This document shows positions 1-8,373 of a stretch of DNA of 32,242 nucleotides, one piece after another. Location of the stretch: positions 1 through 32,242 of the forward strand of contig CADCBQ010000044.1 of assembly GCA_902799745.1 (NCBI GenBank), written 5' to 3'. The notes under the pieces are model-generated. The model ran no database searches, was not told the origin of the DNA, and was given only the letters and a program-made list of their open reading frames with translations. A program made the position numbers and the translations under genes. Source of the stretch: Fibrobacter succinogenes. GTDB lineage: Bacteria > Fibrobacterota > Fibrobacteria > Fibrobacterales > Fibrobacteraceae. Each line of letters starts with the position of its first letter. Positions within the stretch are counted from its first letter, which is position 1.

Positions 1-1
1 C

Positions 2-130
2 CGTAAGTATTTCGACGAACATCCGGAACACTTCGACCCGCGCCAGTACCTCAAGCCGGCTCGCGAAAACATGCAGAAGATGTACGAACACAAGATCGTC
101 GACGTTCTTGGTTCTAACAACAAGCTGTAA
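2..130 (+). CDS. fba: Class II fructose-bisphosphate aldolase, C-terminal fragment (partial at window edge)
   Basis: Only the last 42 codons and the TAA stop lie in the window; the reading frame begins at base 2. The visible part contains an FDPRQYLKPAR segment, which matches the conserved C-terminal signature of the bacterial/protist type of class II fructose-1,6-bisphosphate aldolase (FDPR-x-YLKPAR). The enzyme interconverts fructose 1,6-bisphosphate with glyceraldehyde 3-phosphate and dihydroxyacetone phosphate in cytoplasmic glycolysis and gluconeogenesis, and uses a divalent metal. The metal ligands and active site are upstream of the window, so the call rests on the tail alone. A hairpin with a T-rich tail follows the stop, suggesting the gene ends its transcription unit. 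Confidence 0.75.
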   Translation, partial: RKYFDEHPEHFDPRQYLKPARENMQKMYEHKIVDVLGSNNKL

Positions 131-166
131 TCGCAACGAAGCAAAAAGCTTAAAGACCGTGCGGGT

Positions 167-190
167 AAAACCGTGCGGTTTTTCTATTTT
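167..190 (+). terminator. Rho-independent terminator after aldolase gene
   Basis: Bases 167-172 (AAAACC) pair with 177-182 (GGTTTT) around a GTGC loop, followed by a T-rich run to 190. The stem is short, but it lies 37 bases after the aldolase stop and before a gene in the same direction. Confidence 0.5.
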
Positions 191-257
191 AAACAATAAA
201 ATCTGAATCTTTTCTCATTATACATCACACACCCCACATTCCACATTTCACATCGTC

Positions 258-497
258 ATGCTCTGTCCTCATTGCCATTCAGAAATTAAAGATAACGCCA
301 CGTTCTGCCCGCATTGCGGGAGCGACAAAGATACCGGCTGGTCCGAGGGCGCGGAATTTACCGACCTCGAGACTCCGGATTACGACGAAATTGTCGAGAA
401 TGAATTCGGCGAAAAGAAGAACAAGGCGAACCCACTCGCCATCGCGGCAGCAGTGATTGTAGCGCTCGCGTTTATCGCGGCGATGATTCTGCACTAG
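258..497 (+). CDS. Small zinc-ribbon protein with C-terminal membrane anchor
   Basis: The product is 79 residues. Residues 3-20 carry two CPHC knuckles (C3, C6, C17, C20), the standard zinc-ribbon arrangement. An acidic linker with several Glu/Asp follows, and residues 58-78 form one hydrophobic segment, so the protein is probably tail-anchored with the ribbon in the cytoplasm. No enzymatic motif is present and the function is unknown. There is no clear Shine-Dalgarno sequence before the ATG. The TAG stop shares a CTAG palindrome with the stop of the convergent histidine-kinase gene (4-base overlap), so the two mRNAs must overlap at their 3' ends. Confidence 0.75.
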   Translation: MLCPHCHSEIKDNATFCPHCGSDKDTGWSEGAEFTDLETPDYDEIVENEFGEKKNKANPLAIAAAVIVALAFIAAMILH

Positions 498-3400
498 ACA
501 AGAGTCTTTTCGAGAGTTTCCAGAATTTCGGACGCTTCGCTAAAGTCATAATCGTCCAACAGTTCCTTCAACTTATGGAGCAGAACTTCTTGGTTCGGCT
601 CAAACGCAATATTTTCAATACCATCGAGAATACGCTTGCATTGGGTCGAAGAACAGGTATCCACCGCATCCTTCAACGCCTTGACTGCCGTTGCAAGCTT
701 TTGTGCGGCTTCGGGGTCATGCGACTTTTGCACGGTCGCATTCTGTTCCGAGGCAATATCGGCAAGCACAATCTGCAAGTCTTCGATTAGCGCATGCAAT
801 TTCTCTTCGAACACATTGTAATTGCCAAAATTACACTGTTTCTGTTCGAGTTCCGCTTCGAGCGAGGCCGCCAAGTTCTGCACATGGGTAGATCCAATCG
901 TTCCACACAGGCCCTTGATGGTATGCACAATGCGGGTCGCTTCTTCATAATGGAATTCTTCAATAAGCGAGCGTAAATTGAACGAATTTCCGCCATAGTC
1001 GCGCACAAATCCCTGCAGAATCTTGAGGAACATATTGCGGTTATTATTGGCATGGTAAAGGCCCGATTCCGCATCAAAGTCGCGCACTTTTTGGAAATAC
1101 GAAATGAAATTCTTGTCGTCTTGCGACAGGTCAGAATCATGACCGTTGCTTGCGTGCGGTGTTTCAGCGGCCACCGGCAAGAACTTCGCCATTTCTTCGT
1201 ACAAGACCGTCGGATCAATCGGCTTTACAATGTGCGCGTTCATGCCCGCTTCAAGGCATTCTTCGGTATCTTTCTGGAAGGCGCGGGCACTCATGGCCAG
1301 AATCGGCACCTTCTTGAAGTATTCATCTTCGCGGGCACGGATTTCCTTGGTCGCGGTAAGGCCATCCATAATCGGCATCTGGATATCCATGAGCACCATG
1401 TCGAAGGCGTCTTTCTTGAGCATGTCAAGCGCTTCTTTACCGTTATTCGCAATCATCGCGGTAAGGCCAACGCTATTCAAGAGCGACACCGCCAATTCCT
1501 GGTTCATCTGGTTATCTTCGACCAACAGGATTTTAGCTTCCTTAAAGTAAATCTTGCCCTTTTCCTTCTTTTCCACCTTCTTGTAAGTCAGCGGATAACC
1601 GAAGGCTTCTTGCAGTGCACTCAAGAGCGTACTAATCTGGAGCGGCTTAGACACATTGCTGTTAAAGCCCAAGCTCTTTGCCGTATTCAGTTCGTTTTCA
1701 TCGAAATGAATCGGGTGCATCAACACCTTTGGAATCGACTTCATGTTATCTGTCAAGCCATGCACAAAGTCAAATCCGTTCAAAATCGGCATACTATAAT
1801 CGACCAGGAACAAATCGTACGGGGCCTCGCCCGCTTCTTCGTGCGCCTGAATCAGGTCCAAAGCCTCGTCTACAGAGCTAGCCTCTTCAACCACGCAGTG
1901 CAACTTATTCAAATAATGCCTTAAAATCGTACGCAGATTCGCGCAGTCATCCACCAAGAGCACGTTCTTGTTCGTAAAGCGGTCTTCGTTTTTCCACTTG
2001 GGTTCTTCGCCCGCCTGCGGTGCAATCGGGAGCGTAATCGTAAAGAAGAACTGCGAACCAACCCCCGATTCACTCGAAACCTGGAGTTGACCACCCATGA
2101 GTTCCACCAGCGACTTGGAAATCACAAGTCCGAGGCCCGTACCGCCGTACTTGCGCGTGGTAGAACCATCTGCCTGCGTAAATGCGTTGAACAAACGCGA
2201 CACCTGTTCCTGAGTCATGCCGATACCCGTATCCTTGACACAGATATGCAACTTGACCATGTTGTTTGCCTGCTGCAACAATTTGACACTCAGAGTAATG
2301 TCACCCTTTTCGGTAAACTTGGTCGCGTTGTTGATCAGGTTCGTGAAAATCTGCGAAAGCCTGAGCGGGTCGCCCATCAAGATTTCAGGAATATCCGGAT
2401 CGATATCGACAATCAGTTCTATTGGGCGGCCTGCGATACGCACCTCGGCAAGCGCCGCCACCTCGTCAATCACATCTTGCAGCACAAGCTGCGTGATTTC
2501 CAAATCCTGCTTTTTCGCCTCAATTTTCGAGAAGTCAAGAATATTGTTGATGATTCCAAGCAAGGACTTTGCAGCGTGCCCAATGCGGTCTACAAAACCG
2601 CGCTGGTGGTTATCCAAGTTCGTTTCCGAAATCAGGTGCGCCATACCGATAATGGCATTCATCGGCGTGCGGATTTCGTGGCTCATGTTGGCCAAGAATT
2701 CGCTCTTGGCCTGGGTCGCCTGCTCTGCAATTTCTCGGGCAGCCACCACTTCCGAAATATCAATCATCGAAAGCATGTAGCCAACAACAGTCTCTTGCAC
2801 CTTCAAGGTACAGCCTTCGCCGCGGAACCAAGTTTCTTCGGTGCCGTTTTCGGGCTTGAGCATCAAAGAATCCTTCCAGACTTCGTCATTCTGGTAAGAC
2901 TTGATCATGGCCTGAATCATCGATTCCGGGAGGCCCATGTCTTTCAGTTCATTAATCGAAATTCCGACAAACGAGCGCCATTCCTTGCCCAAGAATTCCG
3001 CCAGTTGGCGTGACATATATTTAATATGCAGGTTCTTGTCGAAAATAATCAGGATCGAATGATCGCCCGAAAGCATGATCGTATCCAGAATCGTATCTTT
3101 CTGGATTCCGCTCGTTTCATCGTTGATCATGATCAAGAATCGAGTCGCGCCATTATCTTCAACCAGAGCCTGGAACGACATGCCCCACCATGCGACTTCC
3201 CCATCGGCATTCTGTACCCGCACAATAGTCTTGCGTTCGCTGGCAAGCATCTGCCCGCCCATCGCCACGCGATGCGCAAATTTCTTGAACGCATCCGAGG
3301 GGAAGAACTTGAACAGGCTTTCTTCTTTCATGTTTTCGCCGCCGTTCAAGAAATCGACCACATAGGCGCTCGCATGCAAAATATCAAAGTTTTCGTTGGT

Positions 3401-4471
3401 AAGAATAATCGTGAAATTGTCGCCCTTCCACAACAGCGTATCGAAAAGCGTACTGGAATTCACACTATCGTTCAAGTCCCGTTGAATGTAACGGCGGAAC
3501 AGCAAATGCGAAATAATAGCCGCAAGCGCCACCAAGGCAAACACGAAAATTGCCACGACGCCAAGCACCGTCGAAGAGTTATTATCGATACTTGCCGCAA
3601 TCTTGTTATGCTGGCTTACATGAACCAAGTAGAACGGCAACTGCTTCAAGGGAGTCACCATGAAAATCAGCTGCTGGTGGTGTTCATTCGTCTTTTCAAA
3701 GCGTAAAATACGCCCATCCATCAATGTATCGGAACTGAACTTGTCGGACACAAGCTCCAACAATTCTTCGACACTGTCCTGCAAGACCTTACCGCGGTTC
3801 GTCTCGTAAGGGAAATACGTGAGCAGGTTGTCGTTTTCACTGCCCACCAGCATGGTAATGCCGCCTTCTTCCTTGGCAAGCGCACCTAGAGTCAAGCGAA
3901 CCTTATGCAAATTGACATCTTCGCCAACAGCCCCCCTGAACTTATGGTTGCTGTCCCAAATCGGGTAAGAAAGCGAAAACACCTGGCGATTGAGACTTTT
4001 GCGAATCGTCGGTCCCGTATAGGCAAGGCCTCTTTTTCGTGAGGCTTCCAAATACCAGCTCTTGGTACGGAATTCAGCCTGGTCACTTTCGAGCTTGATT
4101 CCCCTGCCCGAAATAAAATCGCCGGCAGTCGTCCCGAAATACACGTCGACAATACCATCGGCACTCTGAGTCTGCTTATAAAGAATCGGCCTTATCGCCT
4201 TGTCCTTGGTCACCTGCTGTACACGCTTTGCGGCGACAAGGAAGTTTTCTTCGCGAACCTTCAAGAACGCTTCCACTTCGGTCTGCACTCGTTCACGAAG
4301 AGCCGTTTCGGTATTCGCGACGGCGGAATCCACCAACATGGAGCGCACCGCATGCGAAAAAATAAGGACCATCGCCACTGCCGCAAGCAATGTCGGTAGC
4401 ATATAAACCACAGAAATGCGGTTACGTAAACGACGACGTTGTGCGTTCAGCGGGTTACGGGACAAGGCCAC
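494..4471 (-). CDS. Hybrid sensor histidine kinase (Cache-PAS-PAS-HisKA-HATPase-REC-REC-HPt)
   Basis: This 1325-residue membrane kinase has transmembrane segments near residues 22-40 and 302-324, which enclose a periplasmic double-Cache-like sensor region (about 50-290). Two PAS-like domains follow (about 345-455 and 460-580). The HisKA box is SHEIRTP with phospho-accepting H598. The ATPase domain has the N box (N711-N715), D747-TGIG and GGTGLGL at 776-782. Receiver 1 (about 835-955) keeps D841/D842, D891 and K942 but has Met-His where the conserved Thr/Ser should be. Receiver 2 (about 979-1098) is complete, with D1029, S1061 and K1083. A C-terminal HPt domain has H1183 in an H-x2-KG context. 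An internal phosphorelay is therefore expected. The gene starts 6 bases after the stop of the REC-HD-GYP gene, so both are probably one operon. The sensed ligand is unknown. Confidence 0.93.
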   Translation of the reverse strand: MALSRNPLNAQRRRLRNRISVVYMLPTLLAAVAMVLIFSHAVRSMLVDSAVANTETALRERVQTEVEAFLKVREENFLVAAKRVQQVTKDKAIRPILYKQTQSADGIVDVYFGTTAGDFISGRGIKLESDQAEFRTKSWYLEASRKRGLAYTGPTIRKSLNRQVFSLSYPIWDSNHKFRGAVGEDVNLHKVRLTLGALAKEEGGITMLVGSENDNLLTYFPYETNRGKVLQDSVEELLELVSDKFSSDTLMDGRILRFEKTNEHHQQLIFMVTPLKQLPFYLVHVSQHNKIAASIDNNSSTVLGVVAIFVFALVALAAIISHLLFRRYIQRDLNDSVNSSTLFDTLLWKGDNFTIILTNENFDILHASAYVVDFLNGGENMKEESLFKFFPSDAFKKFAHRVAMGGQMLASERKTIVRVQNADGEVAWWGMSFQALVEDNGATRFLIMINDETSGIQKDTILDTIMLSGDHSILIIFDKNLHIKYMSRQLAEFLGKEWRSFVGISINELKDMGLPESMIQAMIKSYQNDEVWKDSLMLKPENGTEETWFRGEGCTLKVQETVVGYMLSMIDISEVVAAREIAEQATQAKSEFLANMSHEIRTPMNAIIGMAHLISETNLDNHQRGFVDRIGHAAKSLLGIINNILDFSKIEAKKQDLEITQLVLQDVIDEVAALAEVRIAGRPIELIVDIDPDIPEILMGDPLRLSQIFTNLINNATKFTEKGDITLSVKLLQQANNMVKLHICVKDTGIGMTQEQVSRLFNAFTQADGSTTRKYGGTGLGLVISKSLVELMGGQLQVSSESGVGSQFFFTITLPIAPQAGEEPKWKNEDRFTNKNVLLVDDCANLRTILRHYLNKLHCVVEEASSVDEALDLIQAHEEAGEAPYDLFLVDYSMPILNGFDFVHGLTDNMKSIPKVLMHPIHFDENELNTAKSLGFNSNVSKPLQISTLLSALQEAFGYPLTYKKVEKKEKGKIYFKEAKILLVEDNQMNQELAVSLLNSVGLTAMIANNGKEALDMLKKDAFDMVLMDIQMPIMDGLTATKEIRAREDEYFKKVPILAMSARAFQKDTEECLEAGMNAHIVKPIDPTVLYEEMAKFLPVAAETPHASNGHDSDLSQDDKNFISYFQKVRDFDAESGLYHANNNRNMFLKILQGFVRDYGGNSFNLRSLIEEFHYEEATRIVHTIKGLCGTIGSTHVQNLAASLEAELEQKQCNFGNYNVFEEKLHALIEDLQIVLADIASEQNATVQKSHDPEAAQKLATAVKALKDAVDTCSSTQCKRILDGIENIAFEPNQEVLLHKLKELLDDYDFSEASEILETLEKTLV

Positions 4472-4477
4472 TCCTTT

Positions 4478-5545
4478 TTAAGGATTTTCCTTAAAATGAT
4501 CGTAAATCTCGGGCAGCTTGGATTCTAAAGACATAAAGGCATCGACGACATCGGGGTCAAACTGAGTCCCCTTGCCGGCCAAGATTTCCTTGACCGCCAC
4601 ATCGTGCGGGAATGCTTCCTTATACGGGCGTTTCGAGACTAGGGCATCGTACACGTCGGCCACCGACATCAAGCGCGCCCCGACCGGAATGTCATCGCCC
4701 TTAAGCTTGTTCGGGTAACCCGTTCCATCAAAGCGCTCATGGTGATTCAAGATAATATCGGCACAAATCTTGACCAACGGATGGTCCTTGAGTTCGTGCG
4801 TGGCATTCACCAACACATCGTAACCCTTTTGCGCATGCGTACTCATAATCGCCCATTCTTCGTCGTTCAAACGAGCCGGTTTACGCAAAATTTCGTCGGG
4901 AATGCCGACTTTGCCAATGTCGTGGAGCGGAGCGGCTGTCGCATAATAATCGATATATTCGTTATTCGGAATCGCATCTTTAAAACGCGGATGTTCGCGA
5001 AGGGTTTCGGCAAGCATCTGCACCAGCACCTGCGTACGCTTAATATGGGCACCCGTTTCGGGGTCGCGGTATTCGGCAAGCGCACCGAGGCTTGTCAGCA
5101 TGACCTTGAGGGTTTTACGCAAATCGAGGGTCTTTTCTTCGACCAGTTCTTGCAAATGATCGCGCTGGTGCTTGAATTCCAATTGATTCTTGATTCGGAG
5201 CTGCACCAAATTCGGATGGAACGGCTTGGTAATATAATCGACGGCCCCGAGGTCCAGGCCAGTCTGTTCACTCTTGGAATCGGCTTTGGCCGTCAGGAAC
5301 AGCACGGGCGTATTTTCGACCAGTTTCTTTTCGTTCATCTGACGAAGCGTTTCGTAGCCATCCATTTCTGGCATCATCACATCGAGCAAAATCAGGTCCG
5401 GTTTGACTTTTTCGGTCAAAAACAGGCCTTTTTTGCCATCCAGAGCAACAAAAACGTCATACTCACCGGATAAAATTCCTTCGAGTACTTCGATATTCGT
5501 CTTCGTGTCGTCAATTACCAAAATCTTTGCGCGCTTCCGTTCCAT
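4478..5545 (-). CDS. Response regulator with HD-GYP cyclic-di-GMP phosphodiesterase domain (RpfG-like)
   Basis: The product is 355 residues. The N-terminal receiver (about 6-122) has D12/D13, phospho-acceptor D55, T85 and K107. A short helical linker leads to an HD-GYP domain (about 145-345) with HD at H208-D209 and an intact HHE-x-FDGTGYP motif (268-278). The family hydrolyses cyclic di-GMP, and all visible catalytic residues are present, so activity is plausible. The gene is first in a two-gene operon with the hybrid kinase, which is the likely phosphate donor through its HPt domain. An AGGG lies 7-8 bases before the ATG. A TATATT box (5554-5559) is also very close to the start, so the 5' leader may be very short. 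Confidence 0.93.
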   Translation of the reverse strand: MERKRAKILVIDDTKTNIEVLEGILSGEYDVFVALDGKKGLFLTEKVKPDLILLDVMMPEMDGYETLRQMNEKKLVENTPVLFLTAKADSKSEQTGLDLGAVDYITKPFHPNLVQLRIKNQLEFKHQRDHLQELVEEKTLDLRKTLKVMLTSLGALAEYRDPETGAHIKRTQVLVQMLAETLREHPRFKDAIPNNEYIDYYATAAPLHDIGKVGIPDEILRKPARLNDEEWAIMSTHAQKGYDVLVNATHELKDHPLVKICADIILNHHERFDGTGYPNKLKGDDIPVGARLMSVADVYDALVSKRPYKEAFPHDVAVKEILAGKGTQFDPDVVDAFMSLESKLPEIYDHFKENP

Positions 5546-5591
5546 ATAACCCTAATATAATGTTTAGTGGCCAAAATAGACCAACTTAACT

Positions 5592-5608
5592 TATTCCAAC
5601 TTGGAATA
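5592..5608. promoter_or_regulatory. 17-bp perfect palindrome in divergent promoter region (operator candidate)
   Basis: TATTCCAA-C-TTGGAATA is an exact inverted repeat about a single central C. It lies 47 bases upstream of the HD-GYP regulator start, inside the 262-base gap between that gene and the divergent GH43 gene. The size and symmetry suit a dimeric DNA-binding protein. The protein that binds it is not identifiable. The rest of the gap is A/T-rich and contains a TATAAT (5676-5681) and a TTGACA (5725-5730), neither with a well-spaced partner. Confidence 0.4.
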
Positions 5609-5807
5609 TGCCATTTTTTTTGAGAAAAAGCCCTTTTGCAACATTTTTATATGTTTTCCCCTTTACAACATGTGATATAATGTACAAAAGGGGTATGGAA
5701 AAAAAATCAACATTCTTATTAAAATTGACAAAACGCCCTCTAAAAGTGGAATTATATTTATGGATGGTCATTAGCCTATACTTTTACAGGTTTGGAGATT
5801 TTTTGAG

Positions 5808-7610
5808 ATGAAGCAAATTATACCGTTGGCAATCGCTTTAGCAGGAGCGTCTTTTGCACAAGTCGATGTAGCCCCCTTCTGGCGCGCAGTTGACAGCGTA
5901 AGCAAGAGTTTTGGCAACTCAGTCAACGACCTGTATACCGACCTCTCCCTCCTCGACACCATAAAGCTTGCCGGAGAAATCTTCCCCATCACGTGGAAAA
6001 GCAGCGACACCCTGTTCCTCACCCACAACGGTCTCATTAACGGAAGACTTGTCGGCGAAAACAAGGAAGTAACGCTCACGGCAACCATCCACGACGGCCT
6101 GAGCACAAAGACGCAGGACGTACCTTTCAAAATCTCCATCCACGGGTACGAACCCTACTCCAACTACCTTTTCGCGTATTTTCCGGCCAACGACAACGAG
6201 AATATCTATTACGCACTGAGCAACGACGGCTACAGCTTTACCGCCATGAACAACGGAAAGCGCGTAGTGGCCGCCGACACGGTTAGCATCAAGAAGGGGC
6301 TGCGCGACCCGCACGTGCTGCGCGCGCCCGACGGCTGGTTCTACATGGTGAATACCGACATGAAAAGTGCCGAGGGCTGGGCTAGCAACCGCGGCATGGT
6401 GCTCATGCGCTCCCGCGATCTCATCAACTGGAAGCACGCCACCGTACACTTCCCTGACAAATATAAAGGCAAAAATTTTGCGAACGTGACCCGTGTCTGG
6501 GCCCCCGAAACCTTCTGGGACGACACCTACGACAACGGAGACGGCACCAAGGGCCGCCCGCTCGTGTACTTCTCCCTCCTGACCAACGATGGCACCATCA
6601 GCTATGACAAGGTATTCTATGCCTACTCGAACAAGGACTTTACCGACTTGGAAGGCGACCCGCAGCATTTCTTTGACCGCGGCAAATCGACTATCGATAT
6701 GGATATCGTCTATAACCCGGTCGACAAGTTCTACCACGCCTTCTACAAGAACGAGGGCGACGGCGGAATCTGCAAGGTGACAGCACAGACGCTCATGCCT
6801 AAGAGCGGAGCCACTTCGGGTTCGCAGTGGAGCAAACCGAGCAAGGCCCTGCAGCAAACGACCGAAGCCGTGGAAGGTGCAGGCGTTTTCAAGCTGATCA
6901 ACCAGAATTCCTGGGTGCTCATGTACGATTGCTACATGAACGGACATTATCAATTTACGAGCAGCTCTGACCTCGAAAACTTCAAGTTCGTACAGGATAC
7001 CAAAACCAGCGGCGCATTCACGCCCCGCCACGGAACCATTCTCCCAATTACCGCACAGGAGACGGCAGCCCTCATGAAGGCCTTCCCCACTCCGGATTTC
7101 GAGCCGAGAGTCATCGACATTCCCGATTCTATCGGCGTTTGCGACGGCAAGAAGGTCGTTGCCCCCTGCAGCGGCACCAAGATTATCCCGTACAGCAAAG
7201 TCGGCGATGACGGCTGGAACGAGACACTAGACTTGAAGGTTGCCAAGGGCGCGTCAGTCACCTTTGGCCCGCACCCGTGGGACGGCAAAATCTGGAGCTG
7301 GGAAGGTCCGAACGGATTCAAGTCCACCACGCGCGAAAATACCCTCAAGAATGTGGACGGAGACTTTAGCGGCTACTACACCGTGACCTACACCAACGAA
7401 ACCGGCTGCAAGAGCCAAGCCAGGATCAAGATGGTCGTTGACGACCCCGATAAGCCCTACAAGGAACCGGACACCACGACAACCATCGTTTCTAAAAAAC
7501 TTCGTGACAACAGCAAATCCATGCGTTTGAACCGTAATCCGGCTTACTTTGACTTGCTTGGCAACAGACTCAAGAACAAGCCGAGAAACGGCGTTTATGT
7601 CACAAAATAA
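5808..7610 (+). CDS. Secreted family GH43 glycoside hydrolase
   Basis: The product is 600 residues with a signal peptide (1-17, cleavage after AFA). Residues about 24-112 resemble an atrophied bacterial Ig-like domain. The catalytic five-bladed propeller (about 115-430) has the GH43 features RDPHVL (candidate base D167), DMD near 297-299 (candidate pKa modulator) and EGAGVF (candidate acid E356). A second Ig-like segment covers about 480-545. The last 20 residues contain FDLLGN, similar to the type-A sorting tails of other secreted proteins here. GH43 members act on arabinan, arabinoxylan or xylo-oligosaccharides; the exact substrate cannot be read from sequence. GGAG lies 11 bases before the ATG. 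The gene ends directly against the convergent ThiE-like gene with no gap. Confidence 0.85.
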   Translation: MKQIIPLAIALAGASFAQVDVAPFWRAVDSVSKSFGNSVNDLYTDLSLLDTIKLAGEIFPITWKSSDTLFLTHNGLINGRLVGENKEVTLTATIHDGLSTKTQDVPFKISIHGYEPYSNYLFAYFPANDNENIYYALSNDGYSFTAMNNGKRVVAADTVSIKKGLRDPHVLRAPDGWFYMVNTDMKSAEGWASNRGMVLMRSRDLINWKHATVHFPDKYKGKNFANVTRVWAPETFWDDTYDNGDGTKGRPLVYFSLLTNDGTISYDKVFYAYSNKDFTDLEGDPQHFFDRGKSTIDMDIVYNPVDKFYHAFYKNEGDGGICKVTAQTLMPKSGATSGSQWSKPSKALQQTTEAVEGAGVFKLINQNSWVLMYDCYMNGHYQFTSSSDLENFKFVQDTKTSGAFTPRHGTILPITAQETAALMKAFPTPDFEPRVIDIPDSIGVCDGKKVVAPCSGTKIIPYSKVGDDGWNETLDLKVAKGASVTFGPHPWDGKIWSWEGPNGFKSTTRENTLKNVDGDFSGYYTVTYTNETGCKSQARIKMVVDDPDKPYKEPDTTTTIVSKKLRDNSKSMRLNRNPAYFDLLGNRLKNKPRNGVYVTK

Positions 7611-8243
7611 CTACAGCTGACCGCCTACAGCCCTATTTAACTTAATAAACGCATTCACCGGGTCGGCATAATTCCAAATGCCCCCGAGAACAGAGACTCC
7701 CTGCACCGGGAGTTTTTTGATTTCGTCCAGCGTTTCGTGGTCAATGCCGCCAAAGGCGATTACCTGGGGAATCTTACGAGCTTCCGTTCCGGACAAGTCG
7801 TTTAATTTATTTGCAACAGGCTCGATTCCATGAAACGGGACCGGTTCAAAGACCGATTGAGGCTGAAATACCGGACCGACGAGAGCTCCAGCCACCCATT
7901 CCGGCAGCTGATCCAGCTGATCCAAGCTACGGCAAAAGGCAACCGTATTCACGCGTTTCCAACTTTCGGGAACATCACCCAGCAGCGAACCCGCCTCGGC
8001 GACGCACCCGCGAACATCCAGGCGCTCCGCCAAATCGGGAGTGCCTCGTACCCAAATACGGTCACGGCAATCCATCGGGAGAGCCATGAGCCAGCGTTCA
8101 TAATCGTTTTCGGTAGCATAAGGGGCACCTCCACGACCACGCTTCGAGAGAATCAGGCGCGAAAGCCCGCGCGAAAACATCTGCTCAATATCGTCAAATT
8201 CCGAAGCAAAATCGTCTGGAGAAGTCGTAAGCCACAATCGCAT
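7611..8243 (-). CDS. ThiE/TenI-like thiamine phosphate synthase family protein
   Basis: The 210-residue product fits a single TIM-barrel of the thiamine-phosphate synthase/TenI superfamily. It has a strand-helix start (LWLTTSP), a basic segment after strand 2 (K34, R35), the GALVGPVF strand near 119-125, VIAFGGID near 161-168 and the phosphate-binding GVSVLGGI near 182-189. ThiE joins HMP-pyrophosphate and thiazole phosphate to make thiamine phosphate; TenI-type paralogs act on thiazole or degradation products. The HMP-binding residues diverge enough that I cannot separate the two. A thiC gene is 19 kb away in the same window. There is no Shine-Dalgarno sequence, and a TATATT box ends 6 bases before the ATG, which suggests a leaderless transcript. 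Confidence 0.65.
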   Translation of the reverse strand: MRLWLTTSPDDFASEFDDIEQMFSRGLSRLILSKRGRGGAPYATENDYERWLMALPMDCRDRIWVRGTPDLAERLDVRGCVAEAGSLLGDVPESWKRVNTVAFCRSLDQLDQLPEWVAGALVGPVFQPQSVFEPVPFHGIEPVANKLNDLSGTEARKIPQVIAFGGIDHETLDEIKKLPVQGVSVLGGIWNYADPVNAFIKLNRAVGGQL

Positions 8244-8249
8244 GGCCGA

Positions 8250-8278
8250 AATATAACATTTCCCGCCATTTTTTGGCG
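8250..8278 (-). promoter_or_regulatory. Candidate promoter of the ThiE-like gene, with very short or no 5' leader
   Basis: On the minus strand a TATATT (8250-8255) sits 6 bases before the ATG at 8243, so the usual +1 position would fall on or next to the start codon. A -35 element is poor. An inverted repeat CGCCA-TTTTT-TGGCG (8264-8278) overlaps the spacer. Confidence 0.25.
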
Positions 8279-8334
8279 AAGAAAAACAATTATCCTCTTT
8301 TTTACAGTTTTCGTCGAAATCTCCCTAATTTTTA

Positions 8335-8363
8335 CTTACAAAAACAGCCCAAATTTCTAAATT
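8335..8363 (+). promoter_or_regulatory. Candidate promoter of the activase/dehydratase gene
   Basis: CTTACA (8335-8340) and TAAATT (8358-8363) are 17 bases apart and end 10 bases before the ATG at 8374. No Shine-Dalgarno sequence is seen between them and the start codon. Confidence 0.25.
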
Positions 8364-8373
8364 TACGCCCACT

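Noticed and set aside
5586..5771. 61-residue minus-strand frame in the gap before GH43
   Set aside because: No ribosome-binding site, low-complexity A/T composition, and it overlaps the likely promoter and palindrome.
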